From positions 62,001 to 126,000 of the forward strand of contig NZ_MVHJ01000014.1 of NCBI RefSeq assembly GCF_002086115.1: DNA of 64,000 nucleotides. Direction: 5' to 3'. The notes under the pieces are model-generated. The model was given only the letters and a program-made list of their open reading frames with translations, did no database searches and had not been told where the DNA came from. How positions within the stretch are numbered: position 1 is the stretch's first letter; the number at the start of each line of letters is the position of its first letter. The stretch is from Mycolicibacterium bacteremicum. GTDB taxonomy: Bacteria; Actinomycetota; Actinomycetes; Mycobacteriales; Mycobacteriaceae. Below are positions 8,107 through 16,817 of this stretch, one piece after another. A program made the position numbers and the translations under genes.

Positions 8107-9224
8107 GCGGGAACCTTCCGGCTCAGTTCGAAGACGGCACGGTGATGATCTTCCGGTGAACCGAACATCGCCCGGTTCAGCGTGGCCCGGCGCAGGAACA
8201 GATGCAGATCGTGCTCCCAGGTGACGCCGATCCCGCCGTGCAACTGCACGCAGTCCTGCAGCATCACCGGGGCGCGCTCGGCCACATAGGCTTTGGCGAC
8301 GCTGACCAATTTCGGCGCGTCCTCCGACCGGTTGCCGACGGCCTCGACCGCGCCGGCGGTGGTGGCCCGGGCCGCCTCGAACCACAGCTTCATATCGGCG
8401 AAGCGATGCTTGAGTGCCTGGTAGGACGCCAGCGGCCGGCCGAAACTGTGCCGGTCCAACAGCCACTGGTGGGTCATGGCCAACACCGAATCCAGGATCC
8501 CGACGATCTCGGCGCACTGCAGCACCAGGGCAACCTGGCGCTGCCGTTCGATCACCGCGGGTGTCTGCTCAGCCGTTCCCACCACCGCAGTGGCGGGTAC
8601 CTCGGCGCCGTCGAACGACACCCTGGCATACCGGCGCACCATGTCCACCGACTGCTGCGCCTCGATGGTCACCCCGGCGGTGTCGGTGGGCACCAGGAAC
8701 TGTCGGGCGACCCCGTCGACCGCCGCGGTGACCAGCAGCACGGTGGCCGAATCCCCGGCCTCGACACGGTCCTTCACCCCGTCCAAGCGGTAGCCGTCCC
8801 CGACGGCGGTGGCGGACAGCCCCGGTTGCAGCGGTGACCACGGCCGTCCGGGTTCGTACACCGCCCAGCTGGCGATCGCCTCACCGGCAACCAGCGACTC
8901 GATGGTGTCCTCGTGATTCTCGGGAGCCTCGCACAGCCCGGCCAACACCACGCTGACCGGGTGCAGCGGCCCGGGTGCCACACTGCGTCCGGCCTGTTCG
9001 GCCAGCACCGCGAGATCGGCCACCCCGTCTCCGGACACGCTTCCCCCGCCGAGTTCCTCGGGAACCAGCAGGCTGGCCCATCCGAGTTCGGCGGCACGCT
9101 GCCACCAGGCGGGGTCGAACGACACACCGGCCGCCTGCATCTCCCGTACGCGGCTCAGCGGCGTTTCCTTCTCGAGGAAGGCCTGCGCCGTCGACGTGAA
9201 CAGCATCTGCTCGGGGTTTGTCAT
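8103..9224 (-). CDS. Acyl-CoA dehydrogenase (FadE), partner subunit
   Basis: A 373-residue acyl-CoA dehydrogenase with the shorter, more divergent middle region typical of the second subunit of heteromeric mycobacterial ACADs. It shows ELGWASLLVPEELGGGSVSG near residue 50 and the C-terminal QLHGGIGVTWEHDLHLFLRR with a Glu at the usual catalytic-base position. It is the first gene of the leftward pair; the ATG at 9224 is followed upstream by the palindrome-like element 9263-9277, a likely TetR operator. Translation of the two subunits is coupled by ATGA, which fits 1:1 stoichiometry. Confidence 0.88.
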   Translation of the reverse strand: MTNPEQMLFTSTAQAFLEKETPLSRVREMQAAGVSFDPAWWQRAAELGWASLLVPEELGGGSVSGDGVADLAVLAEQAGRSVAPGPLHPVSVVLAGLCEAPENHEDTIESLVAGEAIASWAVYEPGRPWSPLQPGLSATAVGDGYRLDGVKDRVEAGDSATVLLVTAAVDGVARQFLVPTDTAGVTIEAQQSVDMVRRYARVSFDGAEVPATAVVGTAEQTPAVIERQRQVALVLQCAEIVGILDSVLAMTHQWLLDRHSFGRPLASYQALKHRFADMKLWFEAARATTAGAVEAVGNRSEDAPKLVSVAKAYVAERAPVMLQDCVQLHGGIGVTWEHDLHLFLRRATLNRAMFGSPEDHHRAVFELSRKVPA

Positions 9225-9262
9225 ATGCGTTTCCGTCTTCTGCGAGGCTGATTCTCCAAGAC

Positions 9263-9277
9263 GGTAATGACGTTACC
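9263..9277. promoter_or_regulatory. Candidate TetR operator upstream of the fadE pair
   Basis: GGTAATGACGTTACC is a 15-base imperfect palindrome (arms GGTAA and TTACC around a TGACG centre), 38 bases upstream of the fadE ATG. The core AATGACGTTACC occurs again at 9941-9952, in front of the TetR gene and the thioesterase. Two copies flanking a TetR gene point to an autoregulated local regulon. Confidence 0.6.
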
Positions 9278-9282
9278 ACGCG

Positions 9283-9900
9283 TCAGAGCTGGTGCGAAGG
9301 ATCCGCCAGCACGCTGCGGGCGCAGAACTCGAAAATGTGCCTGCCCTCGATCGGGGTGCCGTTGAGTTCGGCGCCCAGGGTGCGCAGCCGCAGCGCACCC
9401 AGCACGGTCTGCATGATCAGTGCCGCCGTCGTGTCGGTGTCGGTCTCCGGCCCGCCGCGGAACACACCCTCGGCGATCCCGGCAGTGATGATGTCCCTGA
9501 TGAGGGCGTGCAGCGGTGCCAGCACCCTGGCGTACTCCTGCGGCAGCGTCTCGGCGAGGTGATCGTTGAAGAAGGTCAGGCCGCGATTGATGCTGTCCTG
9601 CTTGCTCGACGCGGCCGGCGCGCTGATCCGCTCGACCAGCATCCGCAGGGCCGCCAGCGCGTCCAGATCCGCGATATCGGCGCGCCAGCGCGCGGTCGAC
9701 TCGCTCAAGATCTTGTCGACCAGCGCCAGCAGCAATTCGTCTTTGCTCGAATAGTGCTGGTAGAAGGACCGCAGTGAGGTCTTGGAGCGCTCGACCACCT
9801 CCAGCACGGTGAAATCGGTGCGTCCGGTCTCGCCGAGGATGGCCAGCGCGCATTTCATGAACCGGACCTGCCGGGATTCGGACGCCTCGGCGTCAGCCAT
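9283..9900 (-). CDS. TetR-family transcriptional regulator of the fadE/thioesterase cluster
   Basis: A 205-residue TetR regulator starting at ATG 9900 (MADAEASESRQVRFMKCALA). The helix-turn-helix covers ILGETGRTDFTVLEVVERSK and TSLRSFYQHYSSKDELLLAL (about residues 18-57). A further in-frame extension to 10101 would run into the divergent gene's coding sequence and is rejected. The gene lies between two copies of AATGACGTTACC and so is the obvious regulator of the fadE pair, itself and the divergent thioesterase. The C-terminal domain is similar in length to KstR2/FadR-like sensors of acyl-CoA, but the ligand is inferred only. Confidence 0.85.
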   Translation of the reverse strand: MADAEASESRQVRFMKCALAILGETGRTDFTVLEVVERSKTSLRSFYQHYSSKDELLLALVDKILSESTARWRADIADLDALAALRMLVERISAPAASSKQDSINRGLTFFNDHLAETLPQEYARVLAPLHALIRDIITAGIAEGVFRGGPETDTDTTAALIMQTVLGALRLRTLGAELNGTPIEGRHIFEFCARSVLADPSHQL

Positions 9901-9937
9901 GGATGCCCCTGCCTCCTGGACCCGTTGTGCGAGCGGT

Positions 9938-9952
9938 GAGAATGACGTTACC
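9938..9952. promoter_or_regulatory. Second copy of the TetR operator, in the tetR/thioesterase divergent region
   Basis: GAGAATGACGTTACC repeats the 12-base core AATGACGTTACC found at 9266-9277. It lies 38 bases from the tetR start and 52 from the thioesterase start, suitable for control of both divergent promoters. Confidence 0.55.
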
Positions 9953-10003
9953 GTTTTCGTAGAGTGCGCATCGCGGACTCGCCGACATGGAGAAAGGGAC
10001 CCT

Positions 10004-10894
10004 ATGACGACGTCGGAGCCGACGACCAGTCCGGTCGAATGGACGGTGCAGGGCCTGCTGGACCTGTTCGAACCGCAACCCGACGGGGACAACCGCTTCA
10101 TCGCGCAGACCGGGCTTGCCGACGCCGACGATCGTCAGGTGGTCGAGGGCACGCAGGTGCTGGCCCAGGCGATCGTCGCCGCCGCGCGCCGCTTCCCGGA
10201 CAAATCGGTGCGCTCGGTGTACGCGGTGTTCGCCAGGGTGGTGCTGGTCGGTCCGCCGGTCGAGTTGGACATCGACGTCATCTCCGAGGGACGCTCCACG
10301 GCGACCGCGGTGATCACCGCATCGCAGAACGGCAAGCGCTGCATCACCGTCACCGTGTTGGCCGACGTGCCCTCCGGCGACGTGATCCGCCATCACCTGC
10401 CCAAGGCGCAGGTCGTGGGACCGCAGGACGCCCAGCCGTCCATCATGCCGATGGACGGCCGTCAGGTGCGGCTGGTCGACGTCGTGGACGTCAACAGTCC
10501 CGATGAGGTCGGTCCGCCTGAACTGCACGCCTGGTTGCACTACGATCCCATTCCGGCGCGTGCTGAACTCGCCAAGGCCTTGATTGCGTATTTTACTGGA
10601 CACCTGGGGATTTCGACGACCATGCGAGCACATGAGGGTATCGGTACGGCGCAGGCGCATCTGACGGTGTCGACCGCGCCGATGACCGTTTCGGTCAGTT
10701 TCCATGAGCCGGTGCAGTGGCAGGGCTGGCTGCTCTACGGGCACGAGAGTACCCAGGTGGGCGCCGGCATGTCCTATGTGCGGGGTACGGTGCACACCGA
10801 GGAGGGCGAGCTGTTGGCCTCGTTCACCCAGGACGGGCTGATCCGTCCGCTGCGCACCAGCGACACCGACATCAAGCATCAGTCCCGGCTGTAG
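10004..10894 (+). CDS. Acyl-CoA thioesterase, TesB-like double hotdog
   Basis: A 296-residue protein with two hotdog halves. The second half shows FHEPVQWQGWLLYGHESTQV, then GAGMSYVRGTVHTEEGELLA and SFTQDGLIRPL, the classic TesB C-terminal signature (S-x-x-GG/GA-R-x-x-G....G-x-L..S..Q-x-x-L-x-R). It would hydrolyse acyl-CoA esters in the cytoplasm and release CoA. ATG 10004 is preceded by the purine-rich GAAAGGGA; the open frame continues upstream to 9782 but that part overlaps the tetR gene and lacks family similarity. It is divergent from tetR and probably shares its operator, pairing hydrolysis with beta-oxidation by the FadE subunits. Confidence 0.85.
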   Translation: MTTSEPTTSPVEWTVQGLLDLFEPQPDGDNRFIAQTGLADADDRQVVEGTQVLAQAIVAAARRFPDKSVRSVYAVFARVVLVGPPVELDIDVISEGRSTATAVITASQNGKRCITVTVLADVPSGDVIRHHLPKAQVVGPQDAQPSIMPMDGRQVRLVDVVDVNSPDEVGPPELHAWLHYDPIPARAELAKALIAYFTGHLGISTTMRAHEGIGTAQAHLTVSTAPMTVSVSFHEPVQWQGWLLYGHESTQVGAGMSYVRGTVHTEEGELLASFTQDGLIRPLRTSDTDIKHQSRL

Positions 10895-10931
10895 CTGCCC
10901 GCGACCAGGCCGGGCCGGCCGGCTCACGCGG

Positions 10932-11471
10932 TCACCGCTTCGGTGGAACTTCCCGCGCGACATCCCAGGCGTGGTGCACGATATCGTGCAGGTGGTAGAC
11001 GGCGATGGTGGCCACGGTGAATTCGCTTCCGTTGCTTCGTAACCCGCGCCGCGACCAGGCGTCCTCGGGCACCTGGTCATAGCGGTCGGCGACGACGGTC
11101 GCCGCATCGACGAGTTCACCGGCCACCACCGCGGGATCCTGGGACCCGTAGTCATCGGCGATGGCCGTGGCGTCCTGGTCCCAGTTCGGGAACTCTGGAT
11201 CGGTCTCGGTCAGCATCAGCTGCACGCGGTGGTCGAAGATGCGGTGCACATCGCGGATGTGGCAACCGTATTCGAGGTTGGACCACACTCCCGGCGCCGG
11301 ACGGGTCCGCACGCCGGGCTGGGCCAGCCGGGTCACCCAGGCCGCCGCATCGCGACGGATCCGCCCGGCCACGCCGGTCGGCTGCACCCGCGCCGGGTCG
11401 AAACCGCAGTCCGGACAGGCCCGGGACAGAACCCAGGTCCAGTCCTTCGTGTCGGGTTCGATATCGCTCAC
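10932..11471 (-). CDS. DinB-like four-helix protein
   Basis: A 179-residue protein starting at GTG 11471, which overlaps the TGA of the upstream metallopeptidase gene (GTGA). His-containing motifs WSNLEYGCHIRDVHRIF (about residues 64-80) and VYHLHDIVHHAWDV (about 157-170) match the metal-binding His positions of the DinB/YfiT superfamily. Many actinobacterial members are thiol-dependent (mycothiol) S-transferases. The N-terminal CPDCGFDP is an unusual small extra motif. A reaction is not assigned. Confidence 0.7.
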   Translation of the reverse strand: MSDIEPDTKDWTWVLSRACPDCGFDPARVQPTGVAGRIRRDAAAWVTRLAQPGVRTRPAPGVWSNLEYGCHIRDVHRIFDHRVQLMLTETDPEFPNWDQDATAIADDYGSQDPAVVAGELVDAATVVADRYDQVPEDAWSRRGLRSNGSEFTVATIAVYHLHDIVHHAWDVAREVPPKR

Positions 11472-12367
11472 CGCAAGGCGCCGGGCGCGAAGGTGTCGCA
11501 CTTGTTCGGGTCACCGGTCTGGTAACCGGTGGTGAACCACTGCTGTCGCTGCTCGGAGGAGCCGTGCGTCCAGGACTCCGGGCTGACCCGCCCGGTGGCC
11601 GCCTCCTGGATCCGGTCGTCGCCCACCGCCGAGGCCGCCGACAGCGCATCGGCGATGTCCTTGTCGCTCAACGGTTCCAGGAACGGGACGTCGGTGCCGT
11701 CCTGTTTGGTGATCGCCGCGTAGTGTGCCCACACCCCGGCGTAGCAGTCGGCCTGCAGTTCGGTACGCACGCCGCCACCGGTCGGTCCGGTCGGGTCCTG
11801 CTGGGCGCGACCGAGCACCCCGAGCAGGTTCTGCACATGGTGGCCGAATTCGTGGGCCACCACGTACTCCTGGGCGAACGGTCCACCGCTGGAACCGAAT
11901 TGATCGCGCAGCACGTCGAAGAAGCTGACGTCGAAGTAGGCGGTCTGGTCATTCGGGCAGTAGAAGGGGCCGACGTTGCTGTCGGCGAAACCGCACCCCT
12001 GGGTCTCGATCCCGCCGCTGAACAGGTGCACCTTCGGCCGGGTGTACTCGGGCAGGAGTTGGGGCCACACGCTGTCGAGCGAGTTACCGGTCGCCACCAC
12101 GCGGCACTCGGCCAGCTCGTTGGCATCGGCACCGGTCTTGCACTGGCTCAGATCGAACCCGGGGGAGGAGACCCCCTGGGTGTCCATGCCCGCCCCCTGA
12201 TCCTGCGGCAGCACGCTGCCCGGGTCCACGCCGAGGAACAACGCCACCACCACCAGCAGCAGGCCACCGATCCCGCCGCCGACCGCGATGCGTCGGCCAC
12301 CACCGCCGCCCCGTCCGCTGCTCGACGTGGTGCTCGTGTCGATCTGCATGCCTTCGTTGAAGGTCAT
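11468..12367 (-). CDS. ypfJ: Neutral zinc metallopeptidase, YpfJ family
   Basis: A 299-residue membrane-anchored protein (Rv2575c-like). The short cytoplasmic N-terminus MTFNEGMQID is followed by a Gly-rich stretch and one membrane segment (about residues 29-46). The extracellular domain carries VVAHEFGHHVQNLLG with His172, Glu173 and His176, the HExxH zinc site, and several Cys that may form disulfides. ATG 12367 is preferred over 12379 because the family begins MTFNEG. Substrates are unknown. It is translationally coupled to the DinB-like gene. Confidence 0.87.
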   Translation of the reverse strand: MTFNEGMQIDTSTTSSSGRGGGGGRRIAVGGGIGGLLLVVVALFLGVDPGSVLPQDQGAGMDTQGVSSPGFDLSQCKTGADANELAECRVVATGNSLDSVWPQLLPEYTRPKVHLFSGGIETQGCGFADSNVGPFYCPNDQTAYFDVSFFDVLRDQFGSSGGPFAQEYVVAHEFGHHVQNLLGVLGRAQQDPTGPTGGGVRTELQADCYAGVWAHYAAITKQDGTDVPFLEPLSDKDIADALSAASAVGDDRIQEAATGRVSPESWTHGSSEQRQQWFTTGYQTGDPNKCDTFAPGALR

Positions 12368-12446
12368 CGTCCCCACCAACCCATCTGACGTGTCGGCGCC
12401 GTCTCCTGTTCAGGCCGGGCTCAGCTTTCCACACTACGATTCGGGG

Positions 12447-13922
12447 GTGCCCTCTGTCGCCGAACTGTCGACGATCGTGCCGACCACACACGGCCTGTTA
12501 CGCGGAACCACCGAGGGCGGTGTCGGGGTGTGGCGCGGTGTCGCCTATGCCGAGCAACCGGTGGGGGATCTGCGGTTCCGCGGTCCACAACCCCTGCAGC
12601 CCTGGGCGGGTGTGCGCGACGCCATCGACCACGGGCCGCTGCCGCCGCAGGGCCGCTCCTTCGTCGGCGGCGGCCGCGACGACCCGAAGATCCGGGACGA
12701 GGCCTGTCTGACGGTGACCGTCTGGTCACCCGACGTCTCGGCGTCGCTACCTGTCATGGTGTGGATCCCCGGCGGCGCGTTCGTGTACGGCGCGGGCCAA
12801 CTGCAGCTGTACAACGGTTCGCGACTGGCCGCCAACGGCAACGTCGTCGTCGTCAACGTGACCTATCGGCTCGGTGTCTTCGGCGGCTTCGAACTCGGCG
12901 ACCTCGGACCGGGATTCGACGACAACCTGTGCCTGCGCGACCAGATCGCCGCGCTGCAGTGGATCCGGGAGAACATCGGCGCGTTCGGCGGGGACCCGCA
13001 CCAGGTGACGGTGTTCGGCGAATCGGCCGGTGCGACCTCGGTGCTGGCGCTGCTGGCCAGCCCGGCCGCCACCGGGCTGTTCGACCGGGCCATCGCGCAG
13101 AGCCCGGCGTTGCCGCTGATCGCCGACCGGGAGTCGCGGGCCCGGCAGTCGCACGCTTTCCTGGCCGAACTCGGCGTCGAGGCCGACGAGGTCAAGGCGC
13201 TGCCGCAGCGCCGGTTGCGCCGCGCCGCCGGCACGCTGCAACTGGCGAGCGTCGCGCACACCCCGACGCTGGCCTACGGGCTGACCCACGGGGTCGACCT
13301 GCTGCCGCACCACCCGATCGAGGCGGCCCGCCGTGGCGCGGTCGAACCCGTCCCGCTGATCATCGGCACCAACAGCCACGAGGCCTCGATGTTCGCCTGG
13401 GGTAAGCCGCCGATGCTGCCCACCACCGTCGCCGGGGTCGACGGATTCTTCACCCGCTGGGCGCCGGATGCCCGCGACCGGGTGCTCGCCGGCTATCCCG
13501 GATTTCCACGCCGCCGGGCGCTGGTCGACTTCGGTTCCGACGCCATGTTCGGCGCACCCACCTGGGCCTTCGTCGACGCCTACAGTGCGGATGCGCCGAC
13601 GCACATGTACCGGTTCGACCACACCACCTGGACGCTCAAGGCGCTGGGCCTCGGGGCCACCCACGGCAGTGAGATCGTGCACATCCAGCACAGTTACAGC
13701 TCATATCTGGGCCGCAAGCTGCACCCGCTCGGGCGCCGGGTGCAACCATCGGTGGGCAGGCGCATGCAGCGCACCTGGCTGGACTTCGCCACCGACGGAC
13801 TCAGCGAGTGGCCCCGCTTCGACACCCGGACCCGGCAGACCAGGGTGATCCGGTCGGCGCGCGATGTCACCGTCGCCGATCCCGATGCGGTGCGCCGGGC
13901 GGCATGGGAGGGCGTCTACTAG
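12447..13922 (+). CDS. Type B carboxylesterase
   Basis: A 491-residue carboxylesterase. The nucleophile is Ser193 in VTVFGESAGATSVLALLASP, the oxyanion loop is VWIPGGAFVYGAG, and the His is His406 in GATHGSEIVHI. The entry motif THGLLRGTTEGGVGVWRGVA is the standard N-terminus of the family, so GTG 12447 is taken as start; the frame is open further upstream but runs through the ypfJ promoter region. No signal peptide is seen, so it is probably cytoplasmic. Its TAG stop is shared with the convergent SRPBCC gene through CTAG (13919-13922). Confidence 0.88.
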   Translation: MPSVAELSTIVPTTHGLLRGTTEGGVGVWRGVAYAEQPVGDLRFRGPQPLQPWAGVRDAIDHGPLPPQGRSFVGGGRDDPKIRDEACLTVTVWSPDVSASLPVMVWIPGGAFVYGAGQLQLYNGSRLAANGNVVVVNVTYRLGVFGGFELGDLGPGFDDNLCLRDQIAALQWIRENIGAFGGDPHQVTVFGESAGATSVLALLASPAATGLFDRAIAQSPALPLIADRESRARQSHAFLAELGVEADEVKALPQRRLRRAAGTLQLASVAHTPTLAYGLTHGVDLLPHHPIEAARRGAVEPVPLIIGTNSHEASMFAWGKPPMLPTTVAGVDGFFTRWAPDARDRVLAGYPGFPRRRALVDFGSDAMFGAPTWAFVDAYSADAPTHMYRFDHTTWTLKALGLGATHGSEIVHIQHSYSSYLGRKLHPLGRRVQPSVGRRMQRTWLDFATDGLSEWPRFDTRTRQTRVIRSARDVTVADPDAVRRAAWEGVY

Positions 13923-14413
13923 TAGCGCGCGTCGGTGTAGCGCCGCAGGTTGTGCAGGAAGCGCTGGAACATCCAGGCCATCACCGGCCGGCCTGCGGTC
14001 ATGCCGAGGCGGGCCGCGCTGCCATTGGGTTTCATCGCCATCACCCAGGTCAGGTGGCAACCCCGGTCGGTGGGCACGATCCAGTAGTCCTCGGCGAAAG
14101 CGGCGATGCTCTTGGTCGATGCCTGATTGAACCGAAACGCCATGTGGCTGTGCGGTTCCCAGGCCAGGAACTCCTCGTCACCGACGATACCGCCGCGCAT
14201 GGTGACGGTGCGGGTGGTGCCGATGTCATACGGCTGCGGGCTGGTCCAGACCACCTTGGTGATCACCGAGGCCCACTGTGGCCAGGACTGCGAGTCGGAG
14301 AGCACCTCGAACACCTGCTCCGGCGTGATGGCCAGATCGACGGTGCTGACGAAGCGGAACGGCGCATCGGAGATGAAGTCCAGGTCGACACGCTCGCACG
14401 GATACATCGCCAC
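13919..14413 (-). CDS. SRPBCC (polyketide cyclase/dehydrase-like) protein
   Basis: A 164-residue START-like fold protein. The segment FVSTVDLAITPEQVFEVLSD is the usual first strand-helix of the SRPBCC superfamily, followed by W..W..VI and the long C-terminal helix ending LRRYTDARY. These proteins bind hydrophobic ligands; no specific function is inferred. GTG 14413 has AAGG at suitable distance; ATG 14407 is an alternative start. It is convergent with the esterase and divergent from aspS. Confidence 0.75.
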   Translation of the reverse strand: MAMYPCERVDLDFISDAPFRFVSTVDLAITPEQVFEVLSDSQSWPQWASVITKVVWTSPQPYDIGTTRTVTMRGGIVGDEEFLAWEPHSHMAFRFNQASTKSIAAFAEDYWIVPTDRGCHLTWVMAMKPNGSAARLGMTAGRPVMAWMFQRFLHNLRRYTDARY

Positions 14414-14461
14414 CAGCCGACCTTAACCGGGACGGCGTCGACCCGGTGAGGGAGGCGTATC

Positions 14462-14497
14462 TAGACTGAGCAGTCGTCATCCCCACCCAGACATCAG
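14462..14497 (+). promoter_or_regulatory. Likely -10 box and ribosome binding site of aspS
   Basis: TAGACT at 14462-14467 fits the actinobacterial SigA -10 pattern TANNNT, and AGGAG at 14493-14497 lies 9 bases before the GTG start at 14507. No convincing -35 hexamer is seen, which is common in mycobacteria. The promoter call is tentative; the ribosome binding site is firmer. Confidence 0.4.
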
Positions 14498-14506
14498 GAG
14501 TTTTTC

Positions 14507-16282
14507 GTGCTGCGCAGTCACCCCGCCGGTTCGTTGCGGTCCACCGATGCCGGTCAGACCGTGACCTTGGCGGGCTGGGTGGCGCGCCGACGCGATCACG
14601 GTGGCGTCATCTTCATCGACCTGCGCGATGCGTCCGGGGTGTCGCAGGTGGTGTTCCGGGAGGCCACCGTTCTGGAGCAGGCGCACCGGCTGCGCGCGGA
14701 GTACTGCGTGTCGGTCACCGGGGTCGTCGAGGTGCGGCCGGAGGGTAACGCCAACGCCGAGATCCCGACCGGGGACATCGAGGTCAACGCCACCGAGCTG
14801 ACGGTGCTGGGCGAGAGTGCACCGCTGCCGTTCCAGCTCGACGAGACCGCCGGCGAGGAGGCCCGTCTCAAGTACCGCTATCTGGACCTGCGCCGCGAAG
14901 GCCCGGGCAACGCAATCCGGTTGCGCTCCAAGGTCAATGCTGCCGCGCGCGGCGTGCTGGCCGAGCACGATTTCGTCGAGATCGAGACCCCGACGCTGAC
15001 CCGGTCCACCCCGGAGGGCGCCCGCGACTTCCTGGTCCCCGCGCGGCTGCAGCCCGGCAGCTTCTATGCGCTGCCGCAGAGCCCCCAGCTGTTCAAGCAG
15101 CTGCTCATGGTCGCGGGCATGGAGCGCTACTACCAGATCGCGCGCTGCTACCGCGACGAGGACTTCCGCGCCGACCGGCAGCCCGAGTTCACCCAGCTCG
15201 ACATGGAGCTCAGCTTCGTCGAGGCCGATGACGTCATCGCGATCTCCGAGCAGGTGCTGCGGGCGGTGTGGGCGACGATCGGCTACGACCTGCCGGTGCC
15301 GTTGCCGCGGATCACCTATGCCGACGCGATGCGGCGGTTCGGTTCCGACAAGCCGGACCTGCGCTTCGGTGTCGAGCTGGTCGAGTGCACGGAGTACTTC
15401 GCCGACACCAGCTTCCGGGTGTTCCAGGCGCCGTATGTCGGTGCGGTGGTGATGACCGGCGGTGCCGGCCAACCGCGTCGCACGCTGGACGGCTGGCAGG
15501 AGTTCGCCAAGCAGCGCGGTCACAAGGGCCTGGCCTACGTATTGATCGGCGAGGACGGCACGCTGAGCGGTCCGGTTGCCAAGAACCTCTCCGACGCCGA
15601 GCGGGACGGGTTGGCCGCCCACGTCGGCGCCCAGCCCGGTGACTGTGTCTTCTTCGCCGCAGGTTCCCCCAAGGGGGCCCGCGCGCTGCTGGGTGCCACC
15701 CGCATCGAGATCGCCAAGCGCCTCGACCTGATCGATCCCGCGGCGTGGGCGTTCACCTGGGTGGTGGACTGGCCGCTGTTCGAGCCGGCCGATGACGCCA
15801 CCGCCTCCGGCGATGTCGCGGTGGGCTCGGGCGCCTGGACCGCCGTGCACCACGCCTTCACCGCACCGCAGCCCGGCTCGGTGGACACCTTCGACTCCGA
15901 CCCCGGCTCGGCACTGGCCAACGCCTACGACATCGTCTGCAACGGCAACGAGATCGGCGGCGGGTCGATCCGTATCCACCGCCGCGACGTGCAGGAGCGG
16001 GTGTTCGCGATGATGGGCATCGACCACGATGAGGCCGCCGACAAGTTCGGATTCCTGTTGGACGCGTTCACCTTCGGTGCCCCGCCGCACGGCGGCATCG
16101 CCTTCGGCTGGGACCGCATCGTGGCGCTGCTGGCCGGGACCGACTCGATCCGCGAGGTCATCGCGTTCCCGAAGTCCGGCGGCGGTGTCGACCCGCTGAC
16201 CGACGCGCCCGCGCCGATCACCGCGCTGCAGCGCAAGGAAGCGGGAATAGACGCCAAGCCGGAGAAGCTGGACCCGAAATGA
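14507..16282 (+). CDS. aspS: Aspartyl-tRNA synthetase
   Basis: A 591-residue class IIb synthetase that charges tRNA-Asp; mycobacterial AspRS is known to be non-discriminating and to feed the Asp-tRNA-Asn/GatCAB route. It has an N-terminal OB-fold anticodon-binding domain (about 1-110), motif 2 as [20 protein letters not shown], the bacterial GAD insertion (about 290-410) and motif 3 as [18 protein letters not shown]. Length is normal for the bacterial type. GTG 14507 follows an AGGAG site. The last codons overlap the next gene (ATGA). Confidence 0.97.
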   Translation: MLRSHPAGSLRSTDAGQTVTLAGWVARRRDHGGVIFIDLRDASGVSQVVFREATVLEQAHRLRAEYCVSVTGVVEVRPEGNANAEIPTGDIEVNATELTVLGESAPLPFQLDETAGEEARLKYRYLDLRREGPGNAIRLRSKVNAAARGVLAEHDFVEIETPTLTRSTPEGARDFLVPARLQPGSFYALPQSPQLFKQLLMVAGMERYYQIARCYRDEDFRADRQPEFTQLDMELSFVEADDVIAISEQVLRAVWATIGYDLPVPLPRITYADAMRRFGSDKPDLRFGVELVECTEYFADTSFRVFQAPYVGAVVMTGGAGQPRRTLDGWQEFAKQRGHKGLAYVLIGEDGTLSGPVAKNLSDAERDGLAAHVGAQPGDCVFFAAGSPKGARALLGATRIEIAKRLDLIDPAAWAFTWVVDWPLFEPADDATASGDVAVGSGAWTAVHHAFTAPQPGSVDTFDSDPGSALANAYDIVCNGNEIGGGSIRIHRRDVQERVFAMMGIDHDEAADKFGFLLDAFTFGAPPHGGIAFGWDRIVALLAGTDSIREVIAFPKSGGGVDPLTDAPAPITALQRKEAGIDAKPEKLDPK

Positions 16283-16731
16283 CAGACGACATCGACAAGG
16301 ACAAACTGGTCGCCGACGCGTCCGCGCTCGACGATTTCAACCGCCAGATCGTCGAGGAGTTCCGGGCCAACGGGGGCAAGGTCGGCGGTCCGTTCGAGGG
16401 CGGCACCCTGGTGCTGCTGCACACGGTCGGTGCGAAGTCGGGTCAGCCGCGGCTCTCGCCGTTGGCCTACCTGGAGATCGACGGCAAGGTGCTCATCGTC
16501 GGCTCGTACGCGGGTGCGCCGAAGCATCCCGCCTGGGTGCACAACCTACGGGCCAACCCGAAGGCGCACATCGAGATCGGCACCGACGCCTATGACGTCA
16601 CCGCCCGGGAACTGCCCGACGACGAGCGGGACGCGACGTATCCGAAGATCGTCGAGAGGGCCCCGGTCTTCGCCGAGTACCAGGCCAAGACGTCGCGGGC
16701 GATACCGCTTTTCGAGCTCGTACGCACGTAG
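16279..16731 (+). CDS. Ddn-family deazaflavin/F420-dependent nitroreductase-like protein
   Basis: A 150-residue split-barrel protein of the Ddn (F420H2-dependent quinone/nitro reductase) family. Typical segments are [40 protein letters not shown] and [10 protein letters not shown], covering the cofactor-phosphate-binding and substrate positions. Family members use F420H2 to reduce quinones or nitro compounds, often at the membrane. It is coupled to aspS by ATGA, although the functions are unrelated. The electron acceptor is unknown. Confidence 0.85.
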   Translation: MTDDIDKDKLVADASALDDFNRQIVEEFRANGGKVGGPFEGGTLVLLHTVGAKSGQPRLSPLAYLEIDGKVLIVGSYAGAPKHPAWVHNLRANPKAHIEIGTDAYDVTARELPDDERDATYPKIVERAPVFAEYQAKTSRAIPLFELVRT

Positions 16732-16748
16732 CGCGGCCGCCGGCCCGG

Positions 16749-16772
16749 GCGCTGTCTTTGCCAAAGACGCGC
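16749..16772. repeat. Near-perfect inverted repeat between the Ddn-like and WS/DGAT-like genes
   Basis: GTCTTTG (16754-16760) and CAAAGAC (16762-16768) form perfect 7-base arms around a single C, flanked by GCGC on both sides with one extra T. With a one-base spacer it looks more like a protein-binding operator than a hairpin, although a terminator stem for the upstream gene cannot be excluded. The next gene starts at 16818. Confidence 0.5.
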
Positions 16773-16817
16773 GCCGACGGGTAGCCGGCCGTACTCTCAC
16801 CCCCGATACGTCACCGG

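Noticed and set aside
10895-10931. GC-rich self-complementary stretch between the thioesterase and the DinB-like gene as a terminator
   Set aside because: GGCCGGGCCGGCCGG-type runs arise easily at this GC content and no defined loop can be fixed.
14477-16090. Long open frame on the minus strand opposite aspS (about 537 codons)
   Set aside because: High GC makes antisense frames long; it lacks any family motif and aspS on the plus strand is unambiguous.
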